NCBI GenBank assembly: GCA_016840945.1
Contig: JAEORJ010000048.1
Location: 1-45,489, forward strand
Source of the DNA: Candidatus Gerdarchaeota archaeon
GTDB lineage: Archaea; Asgardarchaeota; Heimdallarchaeia; JABLTI01
Reading direction: 5' to 3'
Length of the DNA stretch: 45,489 bases
The translations under genes were made by a program, and so were the position numbers. The notes beneath the pieces were generated by a model that worked only from the letters and a program-made list of their open reading frames with translations, did not search any database and was not told the DNA's origin. Below are positions 25,761 to 35,129 of this stretch, piece after piece (position 1 is the first letter of the stretch; each line of letters starts with the position of its first letter).

Positions 25761-26594
25761 CTAAAATACTACTAATTCAAACAGTAAAAATATTCCCACA
25801 GCTAACAAAACACCTGCTACAAAATATAGCGGTTTGCCTTTTTTACCCAACGGTATCATGTCCCTGACTATGATATATAAAATCAATCCTAATGTGATTG
25901 CAAAAAAAGTATATAACAATATTTTATTTACAACCATAAAAATCCCAATCAATGCACCAATTGTTGGAGTAATAATACTAAGAATTCTGATTATCTTTTC
26001 TTTTCTATCTGAAAGCTCCTCTAGTATCTGTTCTATTGAAAAAGATAATGTAAAAGCTCTGATAAAAAATGGGATTAAAACAATATAGCCAATATTTTCA
26101 TATGTTTCAAAAATTAATGAAATAAGCAAACCAATTACTAAACCATGTGTTATAAAGGCTATTCCTTCAAACATGATATTTTGTTCAATTGGAACACAAT
26201 CGACTTGACCTTTCTCTTCATCAACTAACTCATTATCCATATCATCAATTGTTATTTGTTCAATAACAGCCGTTTTATTTTCCGCTGCTGATATGAAACT
26301 TTTTCTAATGAGTCTTCTATAAACAAACTTTTCTGCTACAGCTATTATTGTGAAACCAAATAAAAATGGAATATAAATGAATTCATCTAAATGTTCTTGT
26401 CCTGTAGCAATATGAGGTAATAATTCAAGAAAAATTATTCCCACCATCAAGCCGGCACCAAAACTCTGAAGTTGAAAGTGTAATTTTTTCAAATGGGCAG
26501 ATATTTGTTCACCAATAAAATGAATTAGTGTAATAGCTAATGCCATAGCTATAGGAATAACAAAATCTTGCCAAGTGAATACCAATTCAACCAC
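25761..26594 (-). CDS. ZIP-like polytopic membrane protein
   Basis: A 277-residue membrane protein with about eight hydrophobic helices, an acidic cytoplasmic loop (residues about 115-145) and few charges elsewhere. The layout resembles ZIP metal transporters: FLELLPHIATG after the second helix, and MFEGIAFITHGLVIGLL where ZIP proteins have H-N-x-x-E-G-x-A-x-G. The metal residues are rearranged, so divalent-metal transport is likely but not sure. Start is GTG 26594. It is 23 bases upstream of the HEAT gene and 63 bases downstream of the HIT gene, same strand. Confidence 0.6.
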   Translation of the reverse strand: MVELVFTWQDFVIPIAMALAITLIHFIGEQISAHLKKLHFQLQSFGAGLMVGIIFLELLPHIATGQEHLDEFIYIPFLFGFTIIAVAEKFVYRRLIRKSFISAAENKTAVIEQITIDDMDNELVDEEKGQVDCVPIEQNIMFEGIAFITHGLVIGLLISLIFETYENIGYIVLIPFFIRAFTLSFSIEQILEELSDRKEKIIRILSIITPTIGALIGIFMVVNKILLYTFFAITLGLILYIIVRDMIPLGKKGKPLYFVAGVLLAVGIFLLFELVVF

Positions 26595-26657
26595 ATCATC
26601 ACAGTAGAATTTGACTTATTAATAATTATTTGTTAAAAAAATATGATAATGAGAAAT

Positions 26658-27086
26658 TCATATTGGTACTAATTTATCTCTAACACGTTTTCGCTCTTCT
26701 TTTGAGATTAAACGTATCAGAAAGCCTTTAGGGAGCTTGAAGCCAAAACCATCTCTTTTTTGGCGGGGGATAACATGTAAATGCACATGGGGAATTTCTT
26801 GGCCAGCATTCTCTCCATCAGCTATCAGGAAATTGAAATCAGTTATTTCTGGATAAACCTCTTTAATTCTTTTGGCAATCCTATAACCTATTGGAAATAA
26901 TTTTAAAAACAACTCTTCATCTAAATCAGTGACATATTTTTCATGTTTTTTAGGAACTATCAATGCATGACCTTCATTCACTGGTCGAATATCCATAAAA
27001 GCCATTACATCTTCATCTTCATATATTATTGCTGCAAACTCTTTTTTTCCTATAATTTTACAAAAGATACACTTAGAATCTGACAT
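26658..27086 (-). CDS. HIT family nucleotide hydrolase
   Basis: A 142-residue histidine-triad protein, cleaving nucleoside phosphoramidates or dinucleotides. The triad is HVHLHVIPR and the zinc-type N-terminus is CIFCKIIGKKEF, with the family phrases MAFMDIRPVNEGHALIVPKKH and NAGQEIPHVH. Start is ATG 27086, preceded by GGTGA; the longer frame from 27113 adds only MIFAYVGEI. Length is normal for HIT/HINT proteins. Confidence 0.95.
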   Translation of the reverse strand: MSDSKCIFCKIIGKKEFAAIIYEDEDVMAFMDIRPVNEGHALIVPKKHEKYVTDLDEELFLKLFPIGYRIAKRIKEVYPEITDFNFLIADGENAGQEIPHVHLHVIPRQKRDGFGFKLPKGFLIRLISKEERKRVRDKLVPI

Positions 27087-27159
27087 AATTTCACCAACAT
27101 ATGCAAAAATCAATTAATAATCTAAATTTTTTATGGTCTTTATATGCTGATGAAATAAG

Positions 27160-27209
27160 AAAAGAAAGAAGATACCAGAAACGAATTGTATCAATTATTT
27201 CTTTCTTTT
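27160..27209 (-). terminator. long hairpin terminator at the end of the CBM9-like gene
   Basis: AAAAGAAAGAA (27160-27170) pairs with TTCTTTCTTTT (27199-27209), and GATAC (27171-27175) pairs with GTATC (27188-27192), leaving a 6-base bulge. The right arm covers the final codons of the minus-strand gene, and the transcript runs into a T-rich stretch beyond it. Confidence 0.55.
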
Positions 27210-27989
27210 AATTAAGATGGTCATAACAGCTAATCCACAAATGCTGACTAGACTGATTATTTGTATTGGTACGCCATTCAAAACGCTTGTGGATGGTGAA
27301 AGATATATTAATGTGCAGTATTCCCACTCAAGATCATCTATTCTAACTTGATAATAATTATCAAAACCATTATACCAAATTAGAAATTTAAGTTCATCAT
27401 TTACAGTATTAGATATATCCTTACCATTAATGTCACCCGAATCAAAAGGAATAGCCAATTCAAAACAATATTTACCATTTGAATGTGTTATATGTGCGAC
27501 CATATCATTTGTTCCCAAATTTTCGGTATCTACATACTCACCGGTACCCGATTTAAAACCATCAATAAAGATATTATCAGCTCTTATAAACTTCATATCA
27601 AGATTATTACCAAAAGTGATATCTGTCTCATTAATTGATAAGATTATGTCTGTTGAAAGGTCTGTTTCAAATAGAAATGCAAAACCTAAGTAACTGTAAT
27701 ATAAATCTTCTAATTCTCCACCTATGTATGTGAAATTATCGCTTGAATAGAGTGAATAAATTGTTATGTCTTTTGTATTTGATTGATTATTATCATCATA
27801 TAATACAAAATTTACCGCTGGAGCATAATCCCAAACAGCATCATCTAATAATCCATCAATTACAGGAGCTGTCGCTAATGTTGAATATATGTTTCCCGCA
27901 TTAATTGAACCATTTACATTAACATTTGTAAAACTAAAATTAACCATTAGAATTAGAAATAATCCTATTAAAGCTGTTTTTTTATTCAT
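27195..27989 (-). CDS. cell-surface protein with CBM9/DOMON-like domain
   Basis: A 264-residue exported protein. A signal peptide (about residues 5-27) is followed by a domain opening with APVIDGLLDDAVWDYAPAVNF, the hallmark of the CBM9-like carbohydrate-binding/DOMON group, and DITIYSLYSSDNFTYIGGEL. A C-terminal helix and tail (VSICGLAVMTILIKRKK) anchor it in the membrane, domain outside. It may bind sugars or other surface ligands. Start is ATG 27989, with GAGGT at a good distance upstream. Confidence 0.78.
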   Translation of the reverse strand: MNKKTALIGLFLILMVNFSFTNVNVNGSINAGNIYSTLATAPVIDGLLDDAVWDYAPAVNFVLYDDNNQSNTKDITIYSLYSSDNFTYIGGELEDLYYSYLGFAFLFETDLSTDIILSINETDITFGNNLDMKFIRADNIFIDGFKSGTGEYVDTENLGTNDMVAHITHSNGKYCFELAIPFDSGDINGKDISNTVNDELKFLIWYNGFDNYYQVRIDDLEWEYCTLIYLSPSTSVLNGVPIQIISLVSICGLAVMTILIKRKK

Positions 27990-28183
27990 CAAATTAACCT
28001 CTTCACTTAATAAAAAACATATTATAATAATTCAGAATTTCATTGTATTATAATATCAAATTTATTGCTAATTTACTAACAAGCATTTCACTATAAAAAT
28101 ATTAAGAAACGCAGTCGGGTTATTTTTTTAACTTTTCATAATAAATGCTTAAATTATTGAAGCTTTAATTAAATATGAGCTAA

Positions 28184-28726
28184 ATGTTAATTATTCATTA
28201 TTTTTTAATAGCCTTAGCAGTTTTAATCTTCATAATCGTATTCTTCTTCGCTTGGTCAAGCCTTAAAGGGGCACCATGGGCCCCTACTAATAAGGAAAAA
28301 GCTATTAAAATGCTTGAATTAGCTAAAGTTCAACCAAATGACTTAGTTTACGATCTTGGTTGTGGTGATGGTAGAATTCTTATAATTGCAGCTACGCAGT
28401 TTGGTGCCAGAGCTATTGGTTATGAAATTGATCCTATTAGATACCTTTGGTGTAAATCACGCATTCATAGATTGAGATTACAAGATAAAGTTCAAGTAAA
28501 ATTTGGAAATTTCTTTCACAAAGATCTAAGTGATGCAAATATAGTTATTTGTTATCTATTGCAAAAAACAAACAATCTTTTACAAGATAAATTACTAACT
28601 GAATTGAAAAATGATTCTAGGATTATATCCAATAATTTTACCTTCTCAAAATTAGAGTTATTTGACAAGAATGATGAAATGAAAGTTTATGCATATAAAA
28701 TCTTTAAATCAAATCATGATTCATAG
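28184..28726 (+). CDS. membrane-anchored SAM-dependent methyltransferase, FAM173-like
   Basis: A 180-residue class I methyltransferase. Residues about 5-26 form an N-terminal membrane helix, followed by GAPWAPTNKEKAIKMLELA and the SAM-binding motif LVYDLGCGDGRILIIAA, then AIGYEIDPIRYLWCKSR. This order, helix, Pro-rich turn, then D-x-G-x-G-D-G-R, matches the FAM173 (ATPSC-KMT/ANT-KMT) lysine methyltransferases of mitochondria and their prokaryotic relatives. Substrate here is probably a membrane protein lysine, but that is inference. Confidence 0.82.
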   Translation: MLIIHYFLIALAVLIFIIVFFFAWSSLKGAPWAPTNKEKAIKMLELAKVQPNDLVYDLGCGDGRILIIAATQFGARAIGYEIDPIRYLWCKSRIHRLRLQDKVQVKFGNFFHKDLSDANIVICYLLQKTNNLLQDKLLTELKNDSRIISNNFTFSKLELFDKNDEMKVYAYKIFKSNHDS

Positions 28727-28796
28727 GAGGTTACTTATTTACTGTTAAAAGGGGAAATAATTATTTAGTAGAATTTTAAACTATTGTTCGATATCA

Positions 28797-30023
28797 ATGA
28801 CCAATTACATCTTTAAAGTAACCCCGGATTATTTGCCTTTAAAAGCTCATGAATTTGTAAGACATTTCTCGAATCTCTTAACTCGAGAAAAATACGATCT
28901 TTTAATAATGCAGGGTGATTACTCTAAAGTTCTTGGGTACTCTTGTAGATCACTCTTTGATCTAACCTTAGAATACTTTAGTAAACAAAAGGATGTAGTA
29001 ATAGCTACCACACCTTTTCATCATACATCCTTTAGAGACGTTATTGAAAAATATGTCAAACCCGAGAACATCCATATCATTCAATTGAACGATAATTATA
29101 ATGGTATTGGGAAATTGCCAGAAGTTGAAAATTGTGACTTGATCGTTATTACTCATTTATTTGGTCAAGATATGGATTTAGATATTTTAGCAGACTTTAA
29201 AGAAAAATATGGTTGCTTAATATTAGAAGATCGAGTTCAGGGAGGAACCCTAGATATTCCTTTTAGTAATGATGTTGTTGATATGGCCTTTTATTCAATG
29301 GCAATGGATAAGAGACCTATTGCTTTAGGAGGGGGATTTATTCATATTAGGAATAAATATCAATCAATTATCAATGATTTTGTCTCTTTAATAGAGCATT
29401 TGCCACGAGAGAAAATTAGTACAAGATTTAAAGAATTGTTAAAGAAAATACCAACTTTTCTATTGTATAATTATCGTCCTTTTATTTTTTCATTTATAGC
29501 TATTTTGAATCTTTTAAGTCACTTTGACAATAGCATTAATATCTTAAATATCACTAAAAAATACCGAAAAAGTAACCCCGGTTTTAGTAGAGGAAAATAC
29601 ATGTTTAGACCTTCTCGGGGGTTATTAAAATCCATGTATGAAAATCTCGATAATCATAAAATCCCTGAATTATTATATACAAGAAAATATGAATTCTTTA
29701 TGAAACAATTTCCACCAGAAGTCATAGCAGCATTTTTCCCTTGGTATAAGGGTAACCAATCTTTTACACCATATAATACTATAATATTGGATGAAAAATT
29801 AAGAAATACTTTTTTGGAATTTCTTAATGATTACAACATTTCCAGTTTGCCTAATCCCACTTACAAACTTTTTAACATATCATATGAAAATGACACACAA
29901 TATCAGAAACTCAATGATGGTATTGCTTATTTGCCTTGTATAGTAAATATGACAAAAGAAGAGCTCATTGCTTTAGCAGAGAGAATAAAGGAATTCTATG
30001 AAAAATATGTGAACAATAAATAA
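28797..30023 (+). CDS. DegT/DnrJ/EryC1-type PLP-dependent enzyme
   Basis: A 408-residue fold-type I PLP enzyme of the sugar aminotransferase group. The cofactor aspartate is D145 in ILEDRVQGG, and the Schiff-base lysine is probably K172 in SMAMDKRPIALGGGF. IVITHLFGQD before it is the usual strand-loop. The second half is long and basic and has no close motif known to me. DegT enzymes aminate or dehydrate nucleotide sugars for surface glycans. No other sugar-biosynthesis gene lies nearby, so the role is unclear. Confidence 0.8.
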   Translation: MTNYIFKVTPDYLPLKAHEFVRHFSNLLTREKYDLLIMQGDYSKVLGYSCRSLFDLTLEYFSKQKDVVIATTPFHHTSFRDVIEKYVKPENIHIIQLNDNYNGIGKLPEVENCDLIVITHLFGQDMDLDILADFKEKYGCLILEDRVQGGTLDIPFSNDVVDMAFYSMAMDKRPIALGGGFIHIRNKYQSIINDFVSLIEHLPREKISTRFKELLKKIPTFLLYNYRPFIFSFIAILNLLSHFDNSINILNITKKYRKSNPGFSRGKYMFRPSRGLLKSMYENLDNHKIPELLYTRKYEFFMKQFPPEVIAAFFPWYKGNQSFTPYNTIILDEKLRNTFLEFLNDYNISSLPNPTYKLFNISYENDTQYQKLNDGIAYLPCIVNMTKEELIALAERIKEFYEKYVNNK

Positions 30024-30152
30024 TACTAATTATTTTAATTAAAAAAGATATTATTCAATATTAATTTACTATATAATACAATTTATATTACATTAATACA
30101 TCATAATAGCTATTATACTATTGAATATTGGATATTAAGTTGGAGATATAAA

Positions 30153-30635
30153 ATGACCTCTGCTGAAACTTATTTTGCTCCTCCTGAGAGACTTGCAAAT
30201 GGGGATGTTTATGTCCAAACAATAAAAATTCTTGGTTTGAGAAAAGTTTTACCAGTCCTTGATATACTACCAAATATGGTTGCAATATTAAATAAACATA
30301 GACAAGTAATTTATGCAAATCATGCTTTTACAAAAGCAATTGGTGTAGAACATTTCGAAGATGGTCTAGGTCAAAGACCAGGTGAATTATTGGCGTGTGT
30401 TCATTCTCATGACACTGCTAATGGTTGTGGTACTGGTAAGCAATGTAGATATTGTGGAGCTGTTCTTACAGTATTAAAAACTCAAGAAACGGACAAACGC
30501 GAGGAAAGTTTAGCCACTATTACTATTGAACGGGAAGGCAAAAAATATAGACTAGATCTCCATGTTATTGCTAGTCCTCTTATAGTTGATGAAGAGAAAT
30601 TCTATATTGTAGTAATAACTGATGTTGCAAAATAA
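30153..30635 (+). CDS. stand-alone PAS-domain protein with a Cys-rich motif
   Basis: A 160-residue soluble protein. PAS core: DILPNMVAILNKHRQVIYAN, then the middle block RPGELLACVHSHDTANGCGT followed by CRYCGAV, and the closing strands LHVIASPLIVDEEKFYIVVITDVA. The Cys cluster (C-x-H ... GCGT..QCRYCGA) is seen in a group of PAS sensors in histidine kinases and could hold a metal or redox centre. No kinase, receiver or DNA-binding domain follows, so it must act through a partner. Start ATG 30153 follows a weak GGAG site. Confidence 0.85.
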   Translation: MTSAETYFAPPERLANGDVYVQTIKILGLRKVLPVLDILPNMVAILNKHRQVIYANHAFTKAIGVEHFEDGLGQRPGELLACVHSHDTANGCGTGKQCRYCGAVLTVLKTQETDKREESLATITIEREGKKYRLDLHVIASPLIVDEEKFYIVVITDVAK

Positions 30636-30692
30636 GATTTCTAATTGCTCATTTAGAAAAGATATTAATCTACTATTGTCTTTTTATTATCT

Positions 30693-31478
30693 ATGAATGA
30701 AGAAATCTTAAAAATTAGTTCTTTAGCAGCCTATGGAAACGCATTTCTAGTAGGTGGTAAGAGTGATATTAATCAGGATAAAAAACCAGCCTTTTTTGAG
30801 GCTAATTATAAATTCAGTCTAAAATTACCTGTTAAAAATCTTAAGAAAATTGATATTATAGCTGAAAGCCCACAAAATTGGTTTCATTATCTTAAGAAAT
30901 CAAAAGTCACTCATTTAATGCTACATTATCAATATATATCGACGAGTAAAAAGAAAGACACAATTAGCACTAAACCTGCTGGACATGGGAATCAATGGCA
31001 TATAATTGCTATGAAAGATGAGGGAATAGATATTTGGGCTCCTATTAAAATTACTGACGATGATAAAGCAAAAGAATTGTTCTATCTTATGGAAAAAGAT
31101 AGTGATTACTATCCTGGGAAAATAATACCACTTGAAACTACAAAATTATATCTAAAAGAGATTCTTACTGATTTAGTAAATTTTACTTCAAATAATAATC
31201 TAGATAATTGGATTTCTGTTTTTCAACAAGCAATAGATCATCTTTCAGCTTTCAATTTTGAGGAGCATAATCTTGAAACAATTATACCTATTGATGATTA
31301 TTCAATGGATGCTAAACAAATATTAGCTGCTAGCAAACAAGCATGGATTTTTGGTGGTAAAGGTGCTTGGAATGAAATTAGACCAATAGACAATTATGAT
31401 TTGTATAGTCGATTATCAGCCAATCTATATGATACTCTATGTAAATCTATAGTATCAGCAATAAATAGCTATCATTAA
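30693..31478 (+). CDS. unknown soluble protein
   Basis: A 261-residue protein I do not recognise. It has no signal peptide or membrane helix. The N-terminal half is strand-rich with a basic stretch (VTHLMLHYQYISTSKKKDT, then AGHGNQWHIIAMKDEGIDIW), and the second half is helical, ending in QAWIFGGKGAWNEIRPIDNY. It lies 57 bases after the PAS gene on the same strand and could be its partner, but nothing in the sequence proves that. Confidence 0.6.
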   Translation: MNEEILKISSLAAYGNAFLVGGKSDINQDKKPAFFEANYKFSLKLPVKNLKKIDIIAESPQNWFHYLKKSKVTHLMLHYQYISTSKKKDTISTKPAGHGNQWHIIAMKDEGIDIWAPIKITDDDKAKELFYLMEKDSDYYPGKIIPLETTKLYLKEILTDLVNFTSNNNLDNWISVFQQAIDHLSAFNFEEHNLETIIPIDDYSMDAKQILAASKQAWIFGGKGAWNEIRPIDNYDLYSRLSANLYDTLCKSIVSAINSYH

Positions 31479-31607
31479 GTAATAATATTAACAACCATCA
31501 ATAATTATTATTTAAAGAAAATTTAACCAAGGATCTAAGCAATTTTTTTCTTGATTAGATTTGTCATTGAATTTATAATAAATTAATTGTATTCTAGATT
31601 GAAACAA

Positions 31608-32546
31608 ATGACATTAAAAATGAGAAATTTTGATTGGGATAATGACTTTGAACTTGTTAGAGAATTTCTAACGGATTGTTACTTTAAAACTAATTCATTA
31701 CAATCATGGATACCACAAAGGTTTGAAAATCGAAAATTCGGCCCTTGTGGAACAGAGTATCAAAAGGAAGAGGATGATTTAGTAAAGATATGGGAACTAG
31801 TTAATGAAAAGGATGATTCATATCGCTCTAAGATTATTGCTATAACGGTATTAACAACTTCATCAGAGAGCTGGGTTTTCGTACACCCAAATTTTAAGGA
31901 GTTCGAAAAAGACCTTATTATTTGGATTGAAAAGCAATTAATATTGAGAAAAAAAGGAGATACCGATATAGCTACTATTGATTTTTATGTTACAAGTGAT
32001 GATAAACATAAAACCGCATTGTTAAAAGAAATGGGTTATTTAGATCTGGGATTCGATGAATATACACGTATTAGACCTAGTGAACTTTCACCTCCTGATT
32101 ATCAACTAGCAGAAGGTTATACAATTCGCTCAGTAAATATAGAAGACGATTTCCAAAATTATCGTCAAGTTATAGCATCAGTATTTCCCCATTGTAACAA
32201 GATGACATTGAAATTAGCTCAGAAATATGGCTCAGCATCATTTTACTGCCCCGAATTAGATTTAGTAGCGATTGATTCTCATGGAGAATTTGCTGCTTTC
32301 TGTACTATCCGGTTTGACTCTTATAGTAAAATTGCTGAATTTGAACCAGTTGGAACCAATATGAACCATAGAAGGTTAGGATTGGCCAAATCATTGATTA
32401 GTGAAGGACTTATAAGGTTAACAAAATTTCAACCAAAAGTTATCTGCATCCCTGGTGCTGCAGCTAATGAAGGTGCCAACAAATTATATGATTCATTAGG
32501 ATTTACAATTAAAGAAGAATTACATCTTTGGCAAAAGAAGCTTTAG
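31608..32546 (+). CDS. two-domain GNAT acetyltransferase
   Basis: A 312-residue protein from ATG 31608 (TTG 31587 is the alternative). It looks like two GNAT folds in tandem: residues about 1-150 are degenerate, and residues about 165-312 keep the acetyl-CoA loop as AEFEPVGTNMNHRRLGLAKS, followed by NEGANKLYDSLGFTIKEE, the usual final strand-helix. Only the second domain should bind acetyl-CoA. Substrate unknown. One of three GNAT genes in the window. Confidence 0.82.
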   Translation: MTLKMRNFDWDNDFELVREFLTDCYFKTNSLQSWIPQRFENRKFGPCGTEYQKEEDDLVKIWELVNEKDDSYRSKIIAITVLTTSSESWVFVHPNFKEFEKDLIIWIEKQLILRKKGDTDIATIDFYVTSDDKHKTALLKEMGYLDLGFDEYTRIRPSELSPPDYQLAEGYTIRSVNIEDDFQNYRQVIASVFPHCNKMTLKLAQKYGSASFYCPELDLVAIDSHGEFAAFCTIRFDSYSKIAEFEPVGTNMNHRRLGLAKSLISEGLIRLTKFQPKVICIPGAAANEGANKLYDSLGFTIKEELHLWQKKL

Positions 32547-32579
32547 TTTTAAAAAATAAACTGATATGGTAATTCAAAA

Positions 32580-33020
32580 TTACCATTCATCATCGAAGTC
32601 TTCTGAATCCCAATCTTCATCTTCATCCATTTCCCAATTATCTTCATCTTCTAACCATAATTCCTCATCTGAAACTAATTCTAATCCTGCCCCTTCTTCC
32701 TCTTTAGGTTTGGTAGATGATGAACCTTTTGATGATGGGCTTTTCTTATCGATTTTCTCTTTTGTTTTCGCAGCTGCTTCTGCTGCTTTTTGTTTCTTAG
32801 CTGCGGGTGTTATCCAGCTGACTTTAATGGAAAATTCACCGCCTTTCTTAGTTGAAATATAATCAACATTACAGACCAAGTCTGGGTGATCTAAATTCAC
32901 TTCAAATTCTGAACCTTCCCAAATTATATCAGGTATTTTTTCTTCCATTGCATCTGAAAGCATCAAGTAAAGTTCCCCAAGTGATTTAGTGTTAACTTTT
33001 TTTGTCAGCGAGTATTTCAT
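32580..33020 (-). CDS. amphi-Trp domain protein with long acidic tail
   Basis: A 146-residue protein. Residues about 1-75 match the amphi-Trp type domain: an N-terminal strand and helix (LGELYLMLSDAMEEK), then alternating strands ending GEFSIKVSWITPA. A basic Ala/Lys helix (about 77-100) joins to a low-complexity tail extremely rich in Asp, Glu and Trp (SDEELWLEDEDNWEMDEDED). The acidic tail is unusual and could bind basic proteins or cations. The AT-rich complement also has an open frame over this gene, which I treat as a shadow. Confidence 0.7.
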   Translation of the reverse strand: MKYSLTKKVNTKSLGELYLMLSDAMEEKIPDIIWEGSEFEVNLDHPDLVCNVDYISTKKGGEFSIKVSWITPAAKKQKAAEAAAKTKEKIDKKSPSSKGSSSTKPKEEEGAGLELVSDEELWLEDEDNWEMDEDEDWDSEDFDDEW

Positions 33021-33207
33021 ATTCTATCCCACGTTAGTATTAATCTTATTGTTATTAGCTAGTTTTCTGATTTCTGTAATTTATATTTTACCATTCAATC
33101 TATGTTTTTATAATATTCATATGAAAAATGATAATAATTTCAAGATGTATTTATAGTATATAAGATAATTGTTTATCATTCTAAGATAAACTTTGAAGGT
33201 AAATAAA

Positions 33208-34455
33208 ATGGATGAAGCAAACAAACTTTTCGATACACTAAAAGAGGAATGTACAGCAGGTAATTTTTCCAATGTAGAACAGCAGTTACAAGAATTAGCT
33301 GAATTAGCACAAGAATCTAATGACGCAATTGAGATTTATAGCAATGCTGTTGTTATTGCACTAGAAACATTTGAAGGGCGATTCTCATCTACAAAAGTTA
33401 AAAAATACTTATCTAGTATTGAAGAATTTTGCCAAAAAAATCCTGAAAATAAAGCTTTGATTTTTAATTTTGCTAAAACATTAAGAACATCACTTAAAGC
33501 TCTTAGTTCAAAAGGGCAACCAAATCTTATGGAAGAGATTATTGCTAATCTCGAAAACTTGGCCATTAAAAACCCTGATGATATCAAGATTCATGAGGAA
33601 TTGTCAAAAGCTTCGTATGAAATATCTAATTTTTGGAAAAAGAGAGGAGATTTTAAAGCGCTTAAAAATCGCACTAAGAGATTCAGAGAGTTGGCTGAAA
33701 AATTCCCTGATAATGAGGAAATAAAACTAAACCTTTCAAAGTCTTTGATTTTGGAAATAGACAGTTCAAATAAACGTGATATAAAAAATATTGACAATAT
33801 AATATCTGAGATTCAAATTTTGTCTGAATCTATGCCACAGAACATAGGATTACAATTAGAATGGGTTCATGCTTATCTTACAGCAATGGATAGATCATTT
33901 GAAGAACCTGAAGACGCTAAAAGATGGTTAGAATCTATTAAAAAAATAGTTGCAAATCAAAAAGATAGTACGTTTAAAATTGAATTAGCAAAAGGATATC
34001 TCAATGCTATTTCAGCTTTAGGTGAACAAAATCATGAAGAAATGAAAAAACAATTGGATGAGTTAGAGCTTTTAGCTGATTCAGCAAAAGATAGCCTTGA
34101 ACTTCAAACAATTTATGCTCAAAGTTTATTTACAACATTGAAAATAACAGGAATATCTGATTATAATTTAACTCAAGAAATAATGAGTGAATTACAAGAA
34201 TTAGCTATTAATTTTCCCAAAAATGATGTTATTTTGAAAATTTACGTCGAATCATTAGTAGGAGTAATTTCACTTCTTGCACAAGAACAAAAAGGGGAAG
34301 AAATAATCCCATTATTAAACCAACTTGAAGAACTAGATAAAAAGTATCCTGAAAATGAATTCATTCAACAGATATTTGATCAAATTAGCGATATCTTGAA
34401 AATGATTGGTTTCAAACGTGAAACCAAGAAACCTAAAAGGATGGATTATGTTTAA
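33208..34455 (+). CDS. helical TPR-like repeat protein
   Basis: A 415-residue, nearly all-helical soluble protein starting at ATG 33208. Segments repeat about every 60-70 residues with a pattern like LEELAxKxPDDxxIxxELSKAxxE, as in NLENLAIKNPDDIKIHEELS and RELAEKFPDNEEIKLNLSKS. This is TPR-like, but each unit is longer than the canonical 34 residues. Such repeats mediate protein contacts. It has no signal peptide or membrane segment. A 10-bp hairpin spans the stop codon. Confidence 0.75.
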   Translation: MDEANKLFDTLKEECTAGNFSNVEQQLQELAELAQESNDAIEIYSNAVVIALETFEGRFSSTKVKKYLSSIEEFCQKNPENKALIFNFAKTLRTSLKALSSKGQPNLMEEIIANLENLAIKNPDDIKIHEELSKASYEISNFWKKRGDFKALKNRTKRFRELAEKFPDNEEIKLNLSKSLILEIDSSNKRDIKNIDNIISEIQILSESMPQNIGLQLEWVHAYLTAMDRSFEEPEDAKRWLESIKKIVANQKDSTFKIELAKGYLNAISALGEQNHEEMKKQLDELELLADSAKDSLELQTIYAQSLFTTLKITGISDYNLTQEIMSELQELAINFPKNDVILKIYVESLVGVISLLAQEQKGEEIIPLLNQLEELDKKYPENEFIQQIFDQISDILKMIGFKRETKKPKRMDYV

Positions 34456-34475
34456 GAATAATCTTAAACATTTTT
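34448..34475 (+). terminator. 10-bp hairpin plus T-run across the stop codon
   Basis: ATGTTTAAGA (34448-34457) and TCTTAAACAT (34462-34471) are perfect inverse complements with an ATAA loop, followed by T5. The TAA stop (34453-34455) lies in the left arm. It resembles an intrinsic terminator, and may serve the convergent flavin reductase-like gene too. Confidence 0.65.
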
Positions 34476-34492
34476 CCTTAATCAATTAATCA

Positions 34493-34996
34493 TTAATCTT
34501 TGACATAACACTTTAAGATTTCACCAATATACATCCGATGAAAATTACCGTTTTTGTAAAAATTATCCTGTATGGGATGAAGAAAATGATCTGATTTCAA
34601 ATCATCATAATAGAGCTTTTTACAAACAAGGGTAATTCTTGCTTCATTAAAATAAATAGTACCATTTTCAGCTGTTGTTGTAAGCTTACACTCTTTCATT
34701 TTATTTATATCTCGGCCAGATTTTGAGCCACAAACATTCAAAATTGGGCGATAATCCTCAGTAAAGAAGTTTAGACTAAACTGGTCATTTTTTTCAATAA
34801 ATTCATAGGTATATCTGCTTGGACGAACAAAAATAAAGCAAACTGGTTTATGCCAAATAACACCCAAACCACCCCATGAAGCAGTCATCATATTATATTT
34901 CTCTTTATCTCCCGATGCTATTAGCATCCAATTTAAGCCAATTAAATCAACAGCATTTTCTGTTAAATCTTTAGGTGTGATTTCTTTAAATGTCAT
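34493..34996 (-). CDS. flavin reductase-like (FMN-binding) domain protein
   Basis: A 167-residue FMN-binding split-barrel protein of the flavin reductase-like family. Characteristic blocks: YNMMTASWGGLGVIWHKPVC (FMN phosphate contact with T-A-S-W), FVRPSRYTYEFIEKNDQFSL and GSKSGRDINKM. Members reduce FMN with NAD(P)H or act as flavoprotein oxidoreductases; in anaerobes many are of unknown partner. Length matches the short family form. Confidence 0.88.
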   Translation of the reverse strand: MTFKEITPKDLTENAVDLIGLNWMLIASGDKEKYNMMTASWGGLGVIWHKPVCFIFVRPSRYTYEFIEKNDQFSLNFFTEDYRPILNVCGSKSGRDINKMKECKLTTTAENGTIYFNEARITLVCKKLYYDDLKSDHFLHPIQDNFYKNGNFHRMYIGEILKCYVKD

Positions 34997-35129
34997 AAGT
35001 ATTATGATGATTAATTGTTAATAAAAAAATTAGGTATGGTTGGTTTATTTCTTAACAAAAATTACTTAATTTCTATTGAAATTTAGAAAAAGCAAACAGA
35101 AGTAGAGAGAATCCAGTAAGTGGCAACTA

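Noticed and set aside
32566..32862. Ser-rich frame opposite the amphi-Trp gene
   Set aside because: The Ser runs are the complement of the acidic codons GAT/GAA/TCA of the real gene, and no domain is present.
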